A stretch of 64,000 nt of DNA from Pseudozobellia sp. WGM2 (GCF_017810075.1 NZ_JADNYK010000002.1:372001-436000); one strand, 5' to 3'. Counted from the first letter of the stretch, positions 18,624 through 26,929 are shown. Notes: a model not told the origin generated them from the sequence alone. Made by a program: numbers and translations.

Positions 18624-19088
18624 TCAATAAATTAAGTTGTTCTTAGATTTTAGTTTGTCTGTATCTATATGGTAAGCCGTAACTATACGCGGTACGGCCA
18701 ATAGCATTTTTAAGAGTTCTTCTGTGTTGTCATGGTCATCTTGCTCGATTTTGATAAAATAATCTACATCTCGGTACTCTGAAACCACTGTAAATGTAGA
18801 ATAGGCCGGCTCATCTCTGAAAAGATCTGTTCTTAATGAGGTGTCTTCCCTAATAGTATTGTTGGGAAAGAACGTCCAATATCTATCGTTGAAATCATCT
18901 TGCCATTCAAAAATGGGAACAGCTACATGTGCCGATAAATCAAGATCTTTACGCCTTCTTCTAAAATTTGACTTTAGACACAGGTTAAGAGCGTAGGCCA
19001 TGGCATAATCTTCAAGACTGCTGTGCAAAGCAATCAAATCGAAGGAATCTTCGTAAAAGTCCGTCGAAATTTTATGTATCGCTACCAT
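18624..19088 (-). CDS. IPExxxVDY family protein
   Basis: About 154 residues, a Bacteroidota-specific family usually encoded between rnc and pyk. It has no known function. The sequence is soluble, with FDLIALHSSLEDYAMAYALN near the start and a C-terminal RIVTAYHID. The frame can open at 19106, but a TATATTTG -7 box at 19104-19111 would place the transcript start near 19098, so the ATG at 19088 (MVAIHKIS) is the likely start, with a very short leader. Confidence 0.8.
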   Translation of the reverse strand: MVAIHKISTDFYEDSFDLIALHSSLEDYAMAYALNLCLKSNFRRRRKDLDLSAHVAVPIFEWQDDFNDRYWTFFPNNTIREDTSLRTDLFRDEPAYSTFTVVSEYRDVDYFIKIEQDDHDNTEELLKMLLAVPRIVTAYHIDTDKLKSKNNLIY

Positions 19089-19103
19089 AGCCACAGAAAG
19101 CAG

Positions 19104-19111
19104 CAAATATA
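19104..19111 (-). promoter_or_regulatory. Candidate -7 box for the IPExxxVDY-pyk unit
   Basis: Minus-strand TATATTTG matches TAnnTTTG exactly. The nearest TTG upstream (19126-19128) is only 14 bp away, so the -33 half is weak. Confidence 0.45.
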
Positions 19112-19197
19112 ATATTAATACAGAACAACGCCTAGGTTAGTGAAGTCTAAACCTAAATTTTGGCATTCTATAACGTTTTAGTTACAAAAGAGGCGGC

Positions 19198-19935
19198 TTA
19201 AGATTTTTTCATTTTGTCTTGAAGCGCGTAATAAGCTCTTTTTGAGGCGATTTCTTCCGCTTTCTTTTTCGAGGTAGCTCTGGCCTTTGCCATTATTTTT
19301 CCACTAATACTGAGTTTGACCGCGAAATGTTTTAAAGTATCGTTGCCGGTGTCTTCATAAACATTATAATTGAAGGTTTTTTTCTGCTTTTGGCACCACT
19401 CGATCACTAGGCTTTTGTAGCTGATTACTTTACCTTCAAGTTGTTCGATATCTACATAGGGCCCTATTACTCTATGGGCGATGAATTTTTCACAATACTT
19501 ATACCCCCGATCAAGATAAATGGCACCCACTAGAGCTTCAAAAACATTACCGTGAATATTCTCGCCAAAATGTGATTTGGGTATTCTACTCTTTACAAAG
19601 TTGATAAGGCCTAAATCTTTGCCCAATTCGTTAAGGTGTTTACGACTTACGATCTTTGAACGCATTTTTGTCAAGTAGCCCTCGTCTCCATCGGGTACTT
19701 CATCATATAAATGCTTTGAAATAATAGTACCTAGCATCGAATCGCCTAAGAACTCCAGACGCTCATAGTTCATAGGGTTTCCTTTATCATCCTTTTTATT
19801 GGCAGATCTATGTAAAAAGGCTCGTTTGTAGATATCGAGCTTTTTGGGCTTGAAACCTAATATTTTAGTTATCCCCAAAAAAAAATCCCCATCCTGTTTG
19901 GAATGGGAATTGAATATATTGGAAGGAAACGCCAT
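19198..19935 (-). CDS. rnc: Ribonuclease III
   Basis: A protein of about 245 residues that cleaves double-stranded RNA in rRNA maturation and mRNA turnover. The signature NYERLEFLGDSMLG (about residue 60) and the second acidic site GNVFEALVGAIYLDRG are present, followed by a C-terminal double-stranded-RNA-binding domain with MAKARATSKKKAEEIASKRAYYAL. The frame extends to 19971, but the ATG at 19935 (MAFPSNIF) is 5 bp after the fabF stop and fits better. Co-directional with fabF and acpP, a common bacterial order. Confidence 0.94.
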   Translation of the reverse strand: MAFPSNIFNSHSKQDGDFFLGITKILGFKPKKLDIYKRAFLHRSANKKDDKGNPMNYERLEFLGDSMLGTIISKHLYDEVPDGDEGYLTKMRSKIVSRKHLNELGKDLGLINFVKSRIPKSHFGENIHGNVFEALVGAIYLDRGYKYCEKFIAHRVIGPYVDIEQLEGKVISYKSLVIEWCQKQKKTFNYNVYEDTGNDTLKHFAVKLSISGKIMAKARATSKKKAEEIASKRAYYALQDKMKKS

Positions 19936-19940
19936 CAGTT

Positions 19941-21194
19941 TTACTCGCTTATTTTTTTGAATATAACGCAAGCATTATGACCGCCAAATCCGAAAGTGTT
20001 GCTCAATGCAACATTGACCTCTCGCTCTTGTGCTTTATTAAGGGTAAGGTTTAGAGTTGGATCAATATTCTCATCTACAACTGAATGGTTTATAGTTGGT
20101 GGCACTACCCCATGTTTCATGGCCAAAATCGAAGCTATAGCCTCAATTGCACCTGCGGCCCCCAAAAGGTGACCGGTCATTGATTTTGTAGAGTTGATAT
20201 TAATATTCGGCGCATGATCTCCAAATACTTCACTAATTGCTTTCAGCTCGGCAACATCACCTAACGGAGTTGAAGTACCGTGGGTGTTGATAGCATCTAC
20301 GTCTTCGGGTTTGAGGCCTGCATCGCGTAAACAGTTTTCCATAACTCGAACAACACCAATTCCATCAGGGTGCGGTGCGGTCATATGATAGGCATCACTT
20401 GATAGTCCGCCACCGGCGACTTCCGCATATATTTTTGCTCCACGTGCCTTGGCATGCTCATATTCTTCAAGAATAAGTGCACCGGCACCTTCACCTAAAA
20501 CAAAGCCATCTCTCGTCGCATCGAAAGGCCTTGAGGCTGTTTCGGGGCTTTCATTTCTTGTAGATAAGGCGTGCATGGCACCAAATCCGCCCATACCTGC
20601 AATGGTTACGGCCGCTTCACTACCGCCGGAAACGATTACGTCGCAGTGGCCAAGTCGAATATAATTCAACGCATCGATCAATGCGTTGGCCGATGAGGCA
20701 CATGCAGAAACCGTTGTATAGTTAGGCCCCATGAAACCATGTTTGATCGAAATATGCCCAGGAGCAATATCTGCAATCATTTTCGGAATAAAGAAAGGAT
20801 TAAAACGAGGTGTTCCGTTGCCTTCGGCAAAGTTCATAACTTCGTTCTGGAAAGTTTCGAGACCTCCGATACCTGCACCCCAAATAACGCCAACACGAAA
20901 TTTATCAAGGCTTTCAAGATCAAGACCTGAATCTTTTATAGCTTCATCAGAAGAAACCAATGCATATTGCGCAAATCGATCTAGCTTACGAGCTTCTTTT
21001 CGGTCGAAATGATCTTCTGCATTGAAATTCTTGAGTTCACAAGCAAATTTGACCTTGAATTTTTCAGTGTCGTAATAGGTAACCGGTGCAGAACCGCTTT
21101 TGCCTTCTTTGAGACCTTCCCAATATTCTTCAATATTATTACCTATAGGAGTTAATGCTCCAAGTCCGGTAACTACTACTCGCTTTAATTGCAT
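19941..21194 (-). CDS. fabF: 3-oxoacyl-ACP synthase II
   Basis: The 417-residue KAS II elongates acyl-ACP with malonyl-ACP. Catalytic Cys lies in TVSACASSANAL (about 165), with the two histidines in NTHGTSTPLGD and STKSMTGHLLGAAG. Normal length; starts KRVVVTGLGALTPIGN. It is 112 bp downstream of acpP, with a terminator hairpin in between, and 5 bp before rnc. Confidence 0.96.
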   Translation of the reverse strand: MQLKRVVVTGLGALTPIGNNIEEYWEGLKEGKSGSAPVTYYDTEKFKVKFACELKNFNAEDHFDRKEARKLDRFAQYALVSSDEAIKDSGLDLESLDKFRVGVIWGAGIGGLETFQNEVMNFAEGNGTPRFNPFFIPKMIADIAPGHISIKHGFMGPNYTTVSACASSANALIDALNYIRLGHCDVIVSGGSEAAVTIAGMGGFGAMHALSTRNESPETASRPFDATRDGFVLGEGAGALILEEYEHAKARGAKIYAEVAGGGLSSDAYHMTAPHPDGIGVVRVMENCLRDAGLKPEDVDAINTHGTSTPLGDVAELKAISEVFGDHAPNININSTKSMTGHLLGAAGAIEAIASILAMKHGVVPPTINHSVVDENIDPTLNLTLNKAQEREVNVALSNTFGFGGHNACVIFKKISE

Positions 21195-21236
21195 TGAACT
21201 TAATTTTTCGTTTTGATTTTAAGCCAACCGTAAATT

Positions 21237-21280
21237 AAAAAAAATTATCCATGCGATAAGGTTACCACATGGATAATTTT
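21237..21280 (-). terminator. Terminator/attenuator between acpP and fabF
   Basis: A perfect 13-bp inverted repeat, AAAATTATCCATG (21241-21253) and CATGGATAATTTT (21268-21280). Read on the minus strand it is followed by eight T (21237-21244 region). Its position after acpP but before co-directional fabF suggests partial termination, giving far more acyl carrier protein than KAS II mRNA. Confidence 0.75.
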
Positions 21281-21306
21281 GAATCTCTTTTAAAGAACCA
21301 TAAAGA

Positions 21307-21540
21307 TTACTTCGCTTCTTCTATATAACTAATGGCCTGGCCAACTGTTGCGATGTTCTCAGCTTGATCGTCTGGGATTTGGATATCAAATTCTTTCTCG
21401 AACTCCATAATCAATTCCACTGTATCCAAAGAATCTGCCCCTAGGTCGTTTGTAAAGCTAGCTTCCGTTACCACTTCGTTTTCATCAACACCTAATTTAT
21501 CAACGATGATAGCTTTTACTCTTGATGCAATGTCTGACAT
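21307..21540 (-). CDS. acpP: Acyl carrier protein
   Basis: A 77-residue acidic protein with the phosphopantetheine attachment site [12 protein letters not shown] (Ser about residue 37). It carries acyl chains during fatty acid synthesis. Normal length and charge. It starts the acpP-fabF-rnc run; TATTTTTG on the minus strand at 21572-21579 is an exact -7 box match, about 30 bp upstream of the start. Confidence 0.97.
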   Translation of the reverse strand: MSDIASRVKAIIVDKLGVDENEVVTEASFTNDLGADSLDTVELIMEFEKEFDIQIPDDQAENIATVGQAISYIEEAK

Positions 21541-21571
21541 AATAAAATTGGTTTTAAATTTAAATTGTTGG

Positions 21572-21579
21572 CAAAAATA
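21572..21579 (-). promoter_or_regulatory. Candidate -7 box for acpP
   Basis: Minus-strand TATTTTTG matches TAnnTTTG, and a GTG in place of TTG lies 19 bp further upstream (21599-21601). Divergent from purN. Confidence 0.5.
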
Positions 21580-21803
21580 AAAAACTTTGGTTGAATAACA
21601 CTATTAACCGATAAAATGTATGGTAATTTACTAAATTTAAATGCAAGAGTGCTATTTTCGCTTCAAATATTTTTAGCTCATCCTTTTTAAAAAAATCTTT
21701 GAATTTTAATTTAGATGAGTTGAATTCAAGAAGAATTTTAACCATACTTCTTCTGTTCGATAGATATATCAATTGATTAACCGCTCGTTTAAATTCCAAT
21801 TTT

Positions 21804-22379
21804 TTGAAAACGAAACGTATAGTACTTTTTGCCTCGGGCTCTGGGTCCAATGTCGAAAACATTGTCAATTACTTTAAAGACAGCCAAAGAATTGAAATAG
21901 CTGCTGTTTTAACCAATAAAAGGCATGCGAAAGTTTTGGATCGGTGTGATAGATTGGGTATTAATGCAATTTATTTTAATCGGCATTCTTTTCTTAAAAC
22001 CGACTTTGTCTTAAATGTGTTAAAGTCGATACGGCCCGATTTAATTGTGCTCGCCGGTTTTCTCTGGAAAATACCAGAAGATTTAATTTTAAGCTTTCCC
22101 GATAAAATTATCAATATACACCCCGCCTTACTGCCTAAATATGGCGGCAAAGGAATGTACGGAAGCAAAGTTCATGAAGCCGTCAAGGCCAATAATGAGG
22201 TTGAAACCGGTATAACAATCCACTACGTAAACGAGAACTACGATGAGGGCGCTATAATACAACAAGCCAAAACGGTTGTAGATCCTGATGACACGCCTGA
22301 AACTATTGCTGCCAAGGTTCATGTATTGGAGTATGAGCATTTTCCAAAAGTTATTGCAAAACTGTTAGCAGAGAACTAA
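21804..22379 (+). CDS. purN: Phosphoribosylglycinamide formyltransferase
   Basis: A 191-residue PurN that transfers a formyl group from 10-formyl-THF to GAR in purine synthesis. FASGSGSNVENIV at the N-terminus binds the phosphate; INIHPALLPKYGGKGMYG holds the catalytic Asn-His; HYVNENYDEGAII contains the catalytic Asp. The start is a TTG (21804-21806); no ATG is available at the N-terminus. Its stop overlaps the RNase H start by one base. Confidence 0.94.
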   Translation: MKTKRIVLFASGSGSNVENIVNYFKDSQRIEIAAVLTNKRHAKVLDRCDRLGINAIYFNRHSFLKTDFVLNVLKSIRPDLIVLAGFLWKIPEDLILSFPDKIINIHPALLPKYGGKGMYGSKVHEAVKANNEVETGITIHYVNENYDEGAIIQQAKTVVDPDDTPETIAAKVHVLEYEHFPKVIAKLLAEN

Positions 22380-23014
22380 TGGCCAAAAAAGAAAAATTCT
22401 ATACCGTTTGGAAAGGCAAGCGCCCTGGAATTTACACCACCTGGAAAAATTGCAAAGCCGCAATAGAAGGTTTTAAAGGAGCGCAGTACAAATCTTTTTT
22501 AACTTTTGCTGAAGCCAAAAAAGCTTATAATGGCAATTATGATGATTTTAAAGGGAAGAAAAAAGTGGGTTCTACACTTTCACCTCAAGAACTTTTAAAA
22601 TTTGGCTCTCCCAATCATAATTCTATATCTGTAGATGCTGCCTCTAGCGGAAACCCTGGGGTCATGGAATACCAAGGGGTGGATACCAAAACGGGAAAAA
22701 AGCTTTTTAGGCAAGGTCCGTTTGCGCAGGGAACCAACAATATCGGGGAATTTTTGGCCATCGTACACGGGTTGGCCTTTCTAAAGCAAAATAACAGTGA
22801 TCGAATTATCTATACCGATTCTAGAACGGCAATGAGCTGGGTTCGGAAAAAAACCTGTAATACCAAGTTGCAGGAAACCGAAAAAAATAGAGAACTCTTC
22901 GAATTGATTCGCAGAGCGATACTATGGCTAAAAAACAACTCTTACCGTACACCAATTGTCAAATGGGAGACCAAGGCTTGGGGAGAGATTCCTGCAGATT
23001 TTGGAAGAAAATAA
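22379..23014 (+). CDS. rnhA: Ribonuclease H with N-terminal hybrid-binding domain
   Basis: A 211-residue protein with an N-terminal viroplasmin-like RNA:DNA hybrid-binding domain (about 1-50: FYTVWKGKRPGIYTTWKNC, SFLTFAEAKKAY) and a C-terminal RNase H fold. Acidic catalytic residues sit in SVDAASSGNPG, NIGEFLAIVHGL and IYTDSRTAMSWV, and a last Asp in ADFGRK. It removes RNA from RNA:DNA hybrids. Translationally coupled to purN. Confidence 0.9.
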   Translation: MAKKEKFYTVWKGKRPGIYTTWKNCKAAIEGFKGAQYKSFLTFAEAKKAYNGNYDDFKGKKKVGSTLSPQELLKFGSPNHNSISVDAASSGNPGVMEYQGVDTKTGKKLFRQGPFAQGTNNIGEFLAIVHGLAFLKQNNSDRIIYTDSRTAMSWVRKKTCNTKLQETEKNRELFELIRRAILWLKNNSYRTPIVKWETKAWGEIPADFGRK

Positions 23015-23103
23015 ACCGTTTGCCGAATTTTGTAATTTGATATCCGCCGTAAGGTATATTCGCTTTGCAAAACCTTATATTTGCAGCAAAATTGCAAGAC
23101 CTT

Positions 23104-24030
23104 ATGGGTAAACTTTTGATTGTAGGTACTGTTGCCATTGATGAAATCGAGACTCCTTTTGGAAAAACAGGAAAAGTGCTGGGCGGTGCGGCTACCTTTA
23201 TCGGATTGGCGGCTTCACAATTTGATGTTGAATCAGGTATTGTTTCCATTGTTGGTGATGACCTACCCGACGCTTATCTAGAGACCTTAAAGTCTAAAAA
23301 TATTGACCTCACAGGTGTCGAAATTGTAGAAGGGGGAAAAACCTTTTATTGGAAAGGGAAATATCATAATGACCTTAATAGCAGAGATACGCTTATCACA
23401 GATTTAAATACGCTGGCAGATTTTCGGCCCAAGGTGCCTGAGCACTTTAATGATTCGGATGTGGTGATGCTGGGTAATTTGCACCCTTCCGTTCAATTAA
23501 GTGTAATTCAGCAGATGAAAACACGACCAAAACTTATTGTTTTGGATACGATGAACTTTTGGATGGATAATGCACTTACTGAATTGAAAGAAGTCATTCA
23601 ACATATCGATGTTATCACTATTAATGATGAAGAGGCCCGGCAATTGACCGAAGAATATTCTTTGGTTAAGGCTGCAGAGGCTATTCAGAAGATGGGGCCT
23701 AAATATGTAGTTATTAAAAAGGGCGAGCATGGGGCGCTTTTGTTTCATAAAGAGCAAATTTTCTTTGCACCCGCACTACCGTTAGAAGAGGTTTTTGACC
23801 CAACGGGAGCAGGCGATACTTTTGCCGGTGGCTTTACGGGGTATTTAGCGGCAACGAACGACTTGTCTTTTGAAAACATGAAAAATGCGGTCATTCATGG
23901 GTCTAACTTGGCTTCCTTCTGCGTAGAAAGGTTTGGCACGGAACGAATGGAAAACTTAAGAAGGCACGAGGTGGATAAAAGACTCCATGAGTTTAAAGCC
24001 CTCACCCAATTTGATATAGAATTAAAATAA
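23104..24030 (+). CDS. PfkB family carbohydrate kinase
   Basis: About 308 residues of the ribokinase/PfkB fold: GGAATFIGLAAS near residue 30 and the ATP/anion-hole motif DPTGAGDTFAGGF near residue 235, which holds the catalytic Asp. Substrate is a sugar or nucleoside, not determinable here. The frame opens at 23065, but the ATG at 23104 (MGKLLIVGTVAID) matches the family start. Followed by a terminator. Confidence 0.87.
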   Translation: MGKLLIVGTVAIDEIETPFGKTGKVLGGAATFIGLAASQFDVESGIVSIVGDDLPDAYLETLKSKNIDLTGVEIVEGGKTFYWKGKYHNDLNSRDTLITDLNTLADFRPKVPEHFNDSDVVMLGNLHPSVQLSVIQQMKTRPKLIVLDTMNFWMDNALTELKEVIQHIDVITINDEEARQLTEEYSLVKAAEAIQKMGPKYVVIKKGEHGALLFHKEQIFFAPALPLEEVFDPTGAGDTFAGGFTGYLAATNDLSFENMKNAVIHGSNLASFCVERFGTERMENLRRHEVDKRLHEFKALTQFDIELK

Positions 24031-24035
24031 AACAC

Positions 24036-24062
24036 GCCCCTATCTAAACAGGGGCTTTTTTA
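24036..24062 (+). terminator. Intrinsic terminator after the PfkB kinase
   Basis: Stem GCCCCT (24036-24041) and AGGGGC (24050-24055) followed by seven T. Confidence 0.8.
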
Positions 24063-24081
24063 ATAAATAAGGAGATATAAA

Positions 24082-25980
24082 ATGAGCGACGCTATCAAAC
24101 ACGAATGCGGTATTTCGGTAATTCGTTTGTTAAAGCCTTTAGAATATTACAAAGAAAAGTATGGTACGGCCTTTTATGGGGTAAACAAAATGTACCTGAT
24201 GATGGAGAAGCAGCACAATCGTGGTCAAGACGGTGCAGGTTTCGCCAGCATTAAACTTGATGTAACCGCCGGGGAACGCTATATGAGCCGTGTTCGTTCT
24301 TGTGCACAACAGCCTATTCAAGATATTTTTGCACAGATCAACGACAGGATCAATACAACTTTGCTTGAGCACCCTGAATATCGTGATGATGTTGCTTTAC
24401 AGAAACAACACATACCATATATTGGCGAGGTATTATTGGGGCATGTGCGATACGGTACTTTCGGTAAGAACAGTATAGAGAGTGTACACCCGTTTTTGCG
24501 TCAGAACAACTGGATGCACCGTAACCTTATCGTTGCCGGTAACTTCAACATGACCAATGTTCATGAATTGTTCGACAATTTGGTGCAATTAGGTCAGCAT
24601 CCTAAAGAGATGGCCGATACCGTTACCGTAATGGAAAAAATCGGGCATTTTCTAGATGATGCCGTTGCCAAGCTTTACAAACAAATCAAAAAAGAGGGTT
24701 ATACCAAACAAGAAGCCTCACCATTGATTGCAGACCGATTAAAGGTAGGTAAGATTTTACGACGGGCCTCAAAAAACTGGGATGGTGGTTATGCCATGGC
24801 AGGATTATTGGGTCACGGCGATGCTTTTGTTTTAAGAGATCCCGCGGGTATTCGCCCAGCTTATTACTATCAAGATGATGAGGTTGTGGTCGTGGCCTCT
24901 GAGCGACCTGCAATTCAAACGGTTTTTAATGTGCCTTATGATGAGGTTATTGAGCTTGATCCCGGAAATGCTATTATTATTAAGAAAAATGGAAGCTTTT
25001 CCCTTAAGGAGATTTTACCTCCGGTAGAGCGTAAGGCCTGTTCTTTTGAGCGTATTTATTTTTCACGGGGAAGTGATAAGGAAATCTATCAAGAGCGAAA
25101 GAAATTAGGGAAGTTGCTTTTCCCCCAAATACTGAAGTCTATTGATCACGATATAAAGAATACCGTTTTCTCGTATATACCCAATACGGCCGAAACTTCA
25201 TTTTTCGGAATGGTCAAAGAGGCCCAGAACTACTTGAACAAGCGTAAAGAAGAGCAAATTTTGGCTATCGGCTCTAAAATTACCAGTGAGGAGCTTCATT
25301 CTATTTTAGAAATCAGGCCGCGTATTGAAAAGGTAGCCATTAAAGACGCCAAACTTCGAACGTTTATTACACAAGATAGTAGTAGAGATGATTTAGTCAC
25401 CCATGTTTACGATATATCGTACGGTTCTGTTAAAAAGGGCGATAACTTGGTAATAATTGATGATAGTATCGTAAGGGGTACCACCTTGAAAAGGAGCATA
25501 CTTCGCATACTGGACCGACTTTCGCCAAAAAAAATAATTGTAGTTTCTTCCGCTCCACAAATAAGGTATCCTGACTGTTACGGTATTGATATGGCCAAGT
25601 TGGAAGACTTTATTGCATTCAAGGCAGCCTTGGCACTTCATCAAGAACGATTGACTATGAACGTTGTAGATGATATTTACGACAAGTGTTTACAACAAGT
25701 AAACTCAAAAGATGCCGAGGTCGTAAATTATGTAAAGGAGTTTTATGCTCCATTTACTGCGGAAGAGATATCGGAAAAAATAGGAGAGTTATTGAGTCCT
25801 GAGGGGATAAAGGCCGAAGTGGATATTATATATCAGACTATAGACAGTCTTCATGAAGCTTGCCCTAAAAATTTAGGGGATTGGTATTTTACAGGCGATT
25901 ACCCAACGCCAGGTGGTAATCGAGTGGTAAACAGAGCCTTTATCAATTTTTATGAAGGCAAGAACCAGAGGGCATATTGA
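24082..25980 (+). CDS. Amidophosphoribosyltransferase-type enzyme, long form
   Basis: A 632-residue protein with an N-terminal class II glutamine amidotransferase domain (Cys9 in HECGI after processing, NRGQDGAG, GHVRYGTFG) and a C-terminal phosphoribosyltransferase domain whose PRPP site is LVIIDDSIVRGTT (about residue 455). This is the PurF layout, but it is about 120 residues longer than classical PurF and has insertions in the N-terminal domain, as in a Bacteroidota-specific paralogue. PurF activity is therefore likely but not certain. AAGGAG at 24070-24075, about 7 bp before the ATG, is a strong Shine-Dalgarno, unusual in this phylum. Confidence 0.82.
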   Translation: MSDAIKHECGISVIRLLKPLEYYKEKYGTAFYGVNKMYLMMEKQHNRGQDGAGFASIKLDVTAGERYMSRVRSCAQQPIQDIFAQINDRINTTLLEHPEYRDDVALQKQHIPYIGEVLLGHVRYGTFGKNSIESVHPFLRQNNWMHRNLIVAGNFNMTNVHELFDNLVQLGQHPKEMADTVTVMEKIGHFLDDAVAKLYKQIKKEGYTKQEASPLIADRLKVGKILRRASKNWDGGYAMAGLLGHGDAFVLRDPAGIRPAYYYQDDEVVVVASERPAIQTVFNVPYDEVIELDPGNAIIIKKNGSFSLKEILPPVERKACSFERIYFSRGSDKEIYQERKKLGKLLFPQILKSIDHDIKNTVFSYIPNTAETSFFGMVKEAQNYLNKRKEEQILAIGSKITSEELHSILEIRPRIEKVAIKDAKLRTFITQDSSRDDLVTHVYDISYGSVKKGDNLVIIDDSIVRGTTLKRSILRILDRLSPKKIIVVSSAPQIRYPDCYGIDMAKLEDFIAFKAALALHQERLTMNVVDDIYDKCLQQVNSKDAEVVNYVKEFYAPFTAEEISEKIGELLSPEGIKAEVDIIYQTIDSLHEACPKNLGDWYFTGDYPTPGGNRVVNRAFINFYEGKNQRAY

Positions 25981-25989
25981 TCAATTTAC

Positions 25990-26023
25990 TCGATGAAATA
26001 CATAAATTAGGGTATTTCATCGA
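25990..26023 (+). other. 12-bp hairpin just after the purF-like stop
   Basis: TCGATGAAATAC (25990-26001) pairs perfectly with GTATTTCATCGA (26012-26023) around a 10-nt loop. No T-run follows, so it is a poor intrinsic terminator; it may protect the mRNA 3' end or separate this transcript from the small-RNA array that starts about 50 bp later. Confidence 0.6.
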
Positions 26024-26087
26024 TATTCTAAGTCTTTCAACGTCTTTTTGTACATATACGCAGCGTGCATACATAATTTTAGTCTTG

Positions 26088-26158
26088 CCATAGCATAAGT
26101 AGGTTAAGTTCATGGTAAGATTTGGGGCAAAAAAGGTGGAGATTTCTCCACCTTTTTT
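26088..26158 (+). ncRNA. Tandem small-RNA unit 1
   Basis: First of four units sharing an almost identical 40-nt block that runs CCATAGCATAAGTAGG, TTAAGTTCATGG, TAAGATTTGGGG. Here it is followed by the terminator hairpin AAAGGTGGAGA/TCTCCACCTTT (26132-26142, 26145-26155) and a T-run. TAATTTTA at 26074-26081, six bases before the block, resembles the -7 box TAnnTTTG. Predicted RNA about 70 nt. No shared coding frame. Confidence 0.75.
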
Positions 26159-26226
26159 ATTTCTATAAGCTTGGGGGTATCGAGAGAGCAAATTTTTGAG
26201 ATCTGCGACCAAGTGTTGATATAGCA

Positions 26227-26244
26227 CTTTAACCTACTTTATAG
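26227..26244 (+). other. Segment complementary to the small-RNA core
   Basis: In the spacer between units 1 and 2, TTAACCTACTT is the exact reverse complement of the AAGTAGGTTAA core of the repeat; one-base bulges on both sides extend the match. A looser version (CACTTAAACGTACG, 26484-26497) lies in the next spacer. Confidence 0.4.
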
Positions 26245-26285
26245 ACCGTTCAACAAAGAACTTTTAGAACCGTAAATACCCGCAT

Positions 26286-26293
26286 TATATTTG
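26286..26293 (+). promoter_or_regulatory. -7 box of small-RNA unit 2
   Basis: TATATTTG is an exact TAnnTTTG match ending five bases before the conserved block, so transcription should start at or next to the block. The -33 half is only TTT/TTA. Confidence 0.6.
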
Positions 26294-26298
26294 GAGGA

Positions 26299-26367
26299 CC
26301 ATAGCATAAGTAGGTTAAGTTCATGGTAAGATTTGGGGAAAAGGCGGAGCAAATGCTCCGCCTTTTT
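26299..26367 (+). ncRNA. Tandem small-RNA unit 2
   Basis: The conserved 40-nt block (26299-26338) is identical to units 1 and 3. The terminator stem is AAGGCGGAGC/GCTCCGCCTT (26341-26350, 26355-26364) with an AAAT loop and T-run. Compared with unit 1 the stem shows T-A to C-G and A-T to C-G type paired changes, which supports selection on the RNA hairpin. Confidence 0.8.
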
Positions 26368-26534
26368 ATTTTCAGAAGTAGGCATTCGAATATTTCCACA
26401 ACAAAGAATACTATTTAGTTCCGCAAGCATTTTCTAAATGTCTCCCTATATATGAATGAGCAGAACTCGATAGGTATTTTGACCACTTAAACGTACGTTT
26501 ATCTAAAACCTTTTTCTTGCGAAATCAATCACTC

Positions 26535-26542
26535 TATATTTG
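26535..26542 (+). promoter_or_regulatory. -7 box of small-RNA unit 3
   Basis: TATATTTG, exact consensus, five bases before the block, with the same TATATTTGGAG context as unit 2. Confidence 0.6.
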
Positions 26543-26547
26543 GAGAA

Positions 26548-26615
26548 CCATAGCATAAGTAGGTTAAGTTCATGGTAAGATTTGGGGAAAAGGCGGAGCA
26601 ATGCTCCGCCTTTTT
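26548..26615 (+). ncRNA. Tandem small-RNA unit 3
   Basis: Identical conserved block (26548-26587), then stem AAGGCGGAGC/GCTCCGCCTT (26590-26599, 26603-26612) and T-run. It differs from unit 2 by one base deleted in the terminator loop. That shifts any reading frame that would run through it from ATGGTAAGATTTGGG, so the conservation is not protein-coding. Confidence 0.8.
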
Positions 26616-26739
26616 ATTTTCGCGAAACACCAGTAATTCATAGTGTTAACACTTTCAAGTTCATTTTTTGTTAAAAAAAAGCTTTAAAATTTCCAAAATT
26701 TCTTTTTTTATTTCCCACAATACCAGTATTTTAGTGCTG

Positions 26740-26810
26740 CCATAGCATAAGTAGGTTAAGTTTATGGTAAGATTTGGGACGAAAAGGGTGGAGACTTCTC
26801 CGCCCTTTTC
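26740..26810 (+). ncRNA. Tandem small-RNA unit 4
   Basis: The most diverged copy: TTCATGG becomes TTTATGG, and GGGG becomes GGGA. The terminator is AAAAGGGTGGAGA/TCTCCGCCCTTTT (26782-26794, 26797-26809) with a G-U pair. A TATTTTAG box at 26727-26734 lies five bases upstream, a near match to the -7 consensus. Confidence 0.75.
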
Positions 26811-26876
26811 TATTTTAAAAAAGTACTGTTCAGAGGGCTTTCTTTGAATGAAACCATAAAATTTTAAACAAAAAAA

Positions 26877-26909
26877 AGTCCCGGTCGTTAACTACGACCG
26901 GGACTTTTT
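26877..26909 (-). terminator. Bidirectional terminator between the RNA array and sodA
   Basis: Perfect 12-bp stem AGTCCCGGTCGT (26877-26888) and ACGACCGGGACT (26894-26905) with A-run on the left and T-run on the right, so it can stop transcription from both sides. It lies 21 bp past the sodA stop. Confidence 0.9.
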
Positions 26910-26929
26910 AATTAGTCAGCTTTCTTTCT

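Noticed and set aside
21560-21868. 102-codon minus-strand frame overlapping purN
   Set aside because: It crosses the acpP promoter region and the purN start and has no domain features.
26113-26181. Small peptide genes starting at ATGGTAAGATTTGGG in each repeat unit
   Set aside because: The frames diverge at once; a one-base loop deletion in unit 3 shifts the frame, and the terminator lies within 20 bases of the ATG.
26088-26810. CRISPR array
   Set aside because: The 40-nt repeats are about 190-250 bp apart, each followed by its own terminator, with no cas genes.
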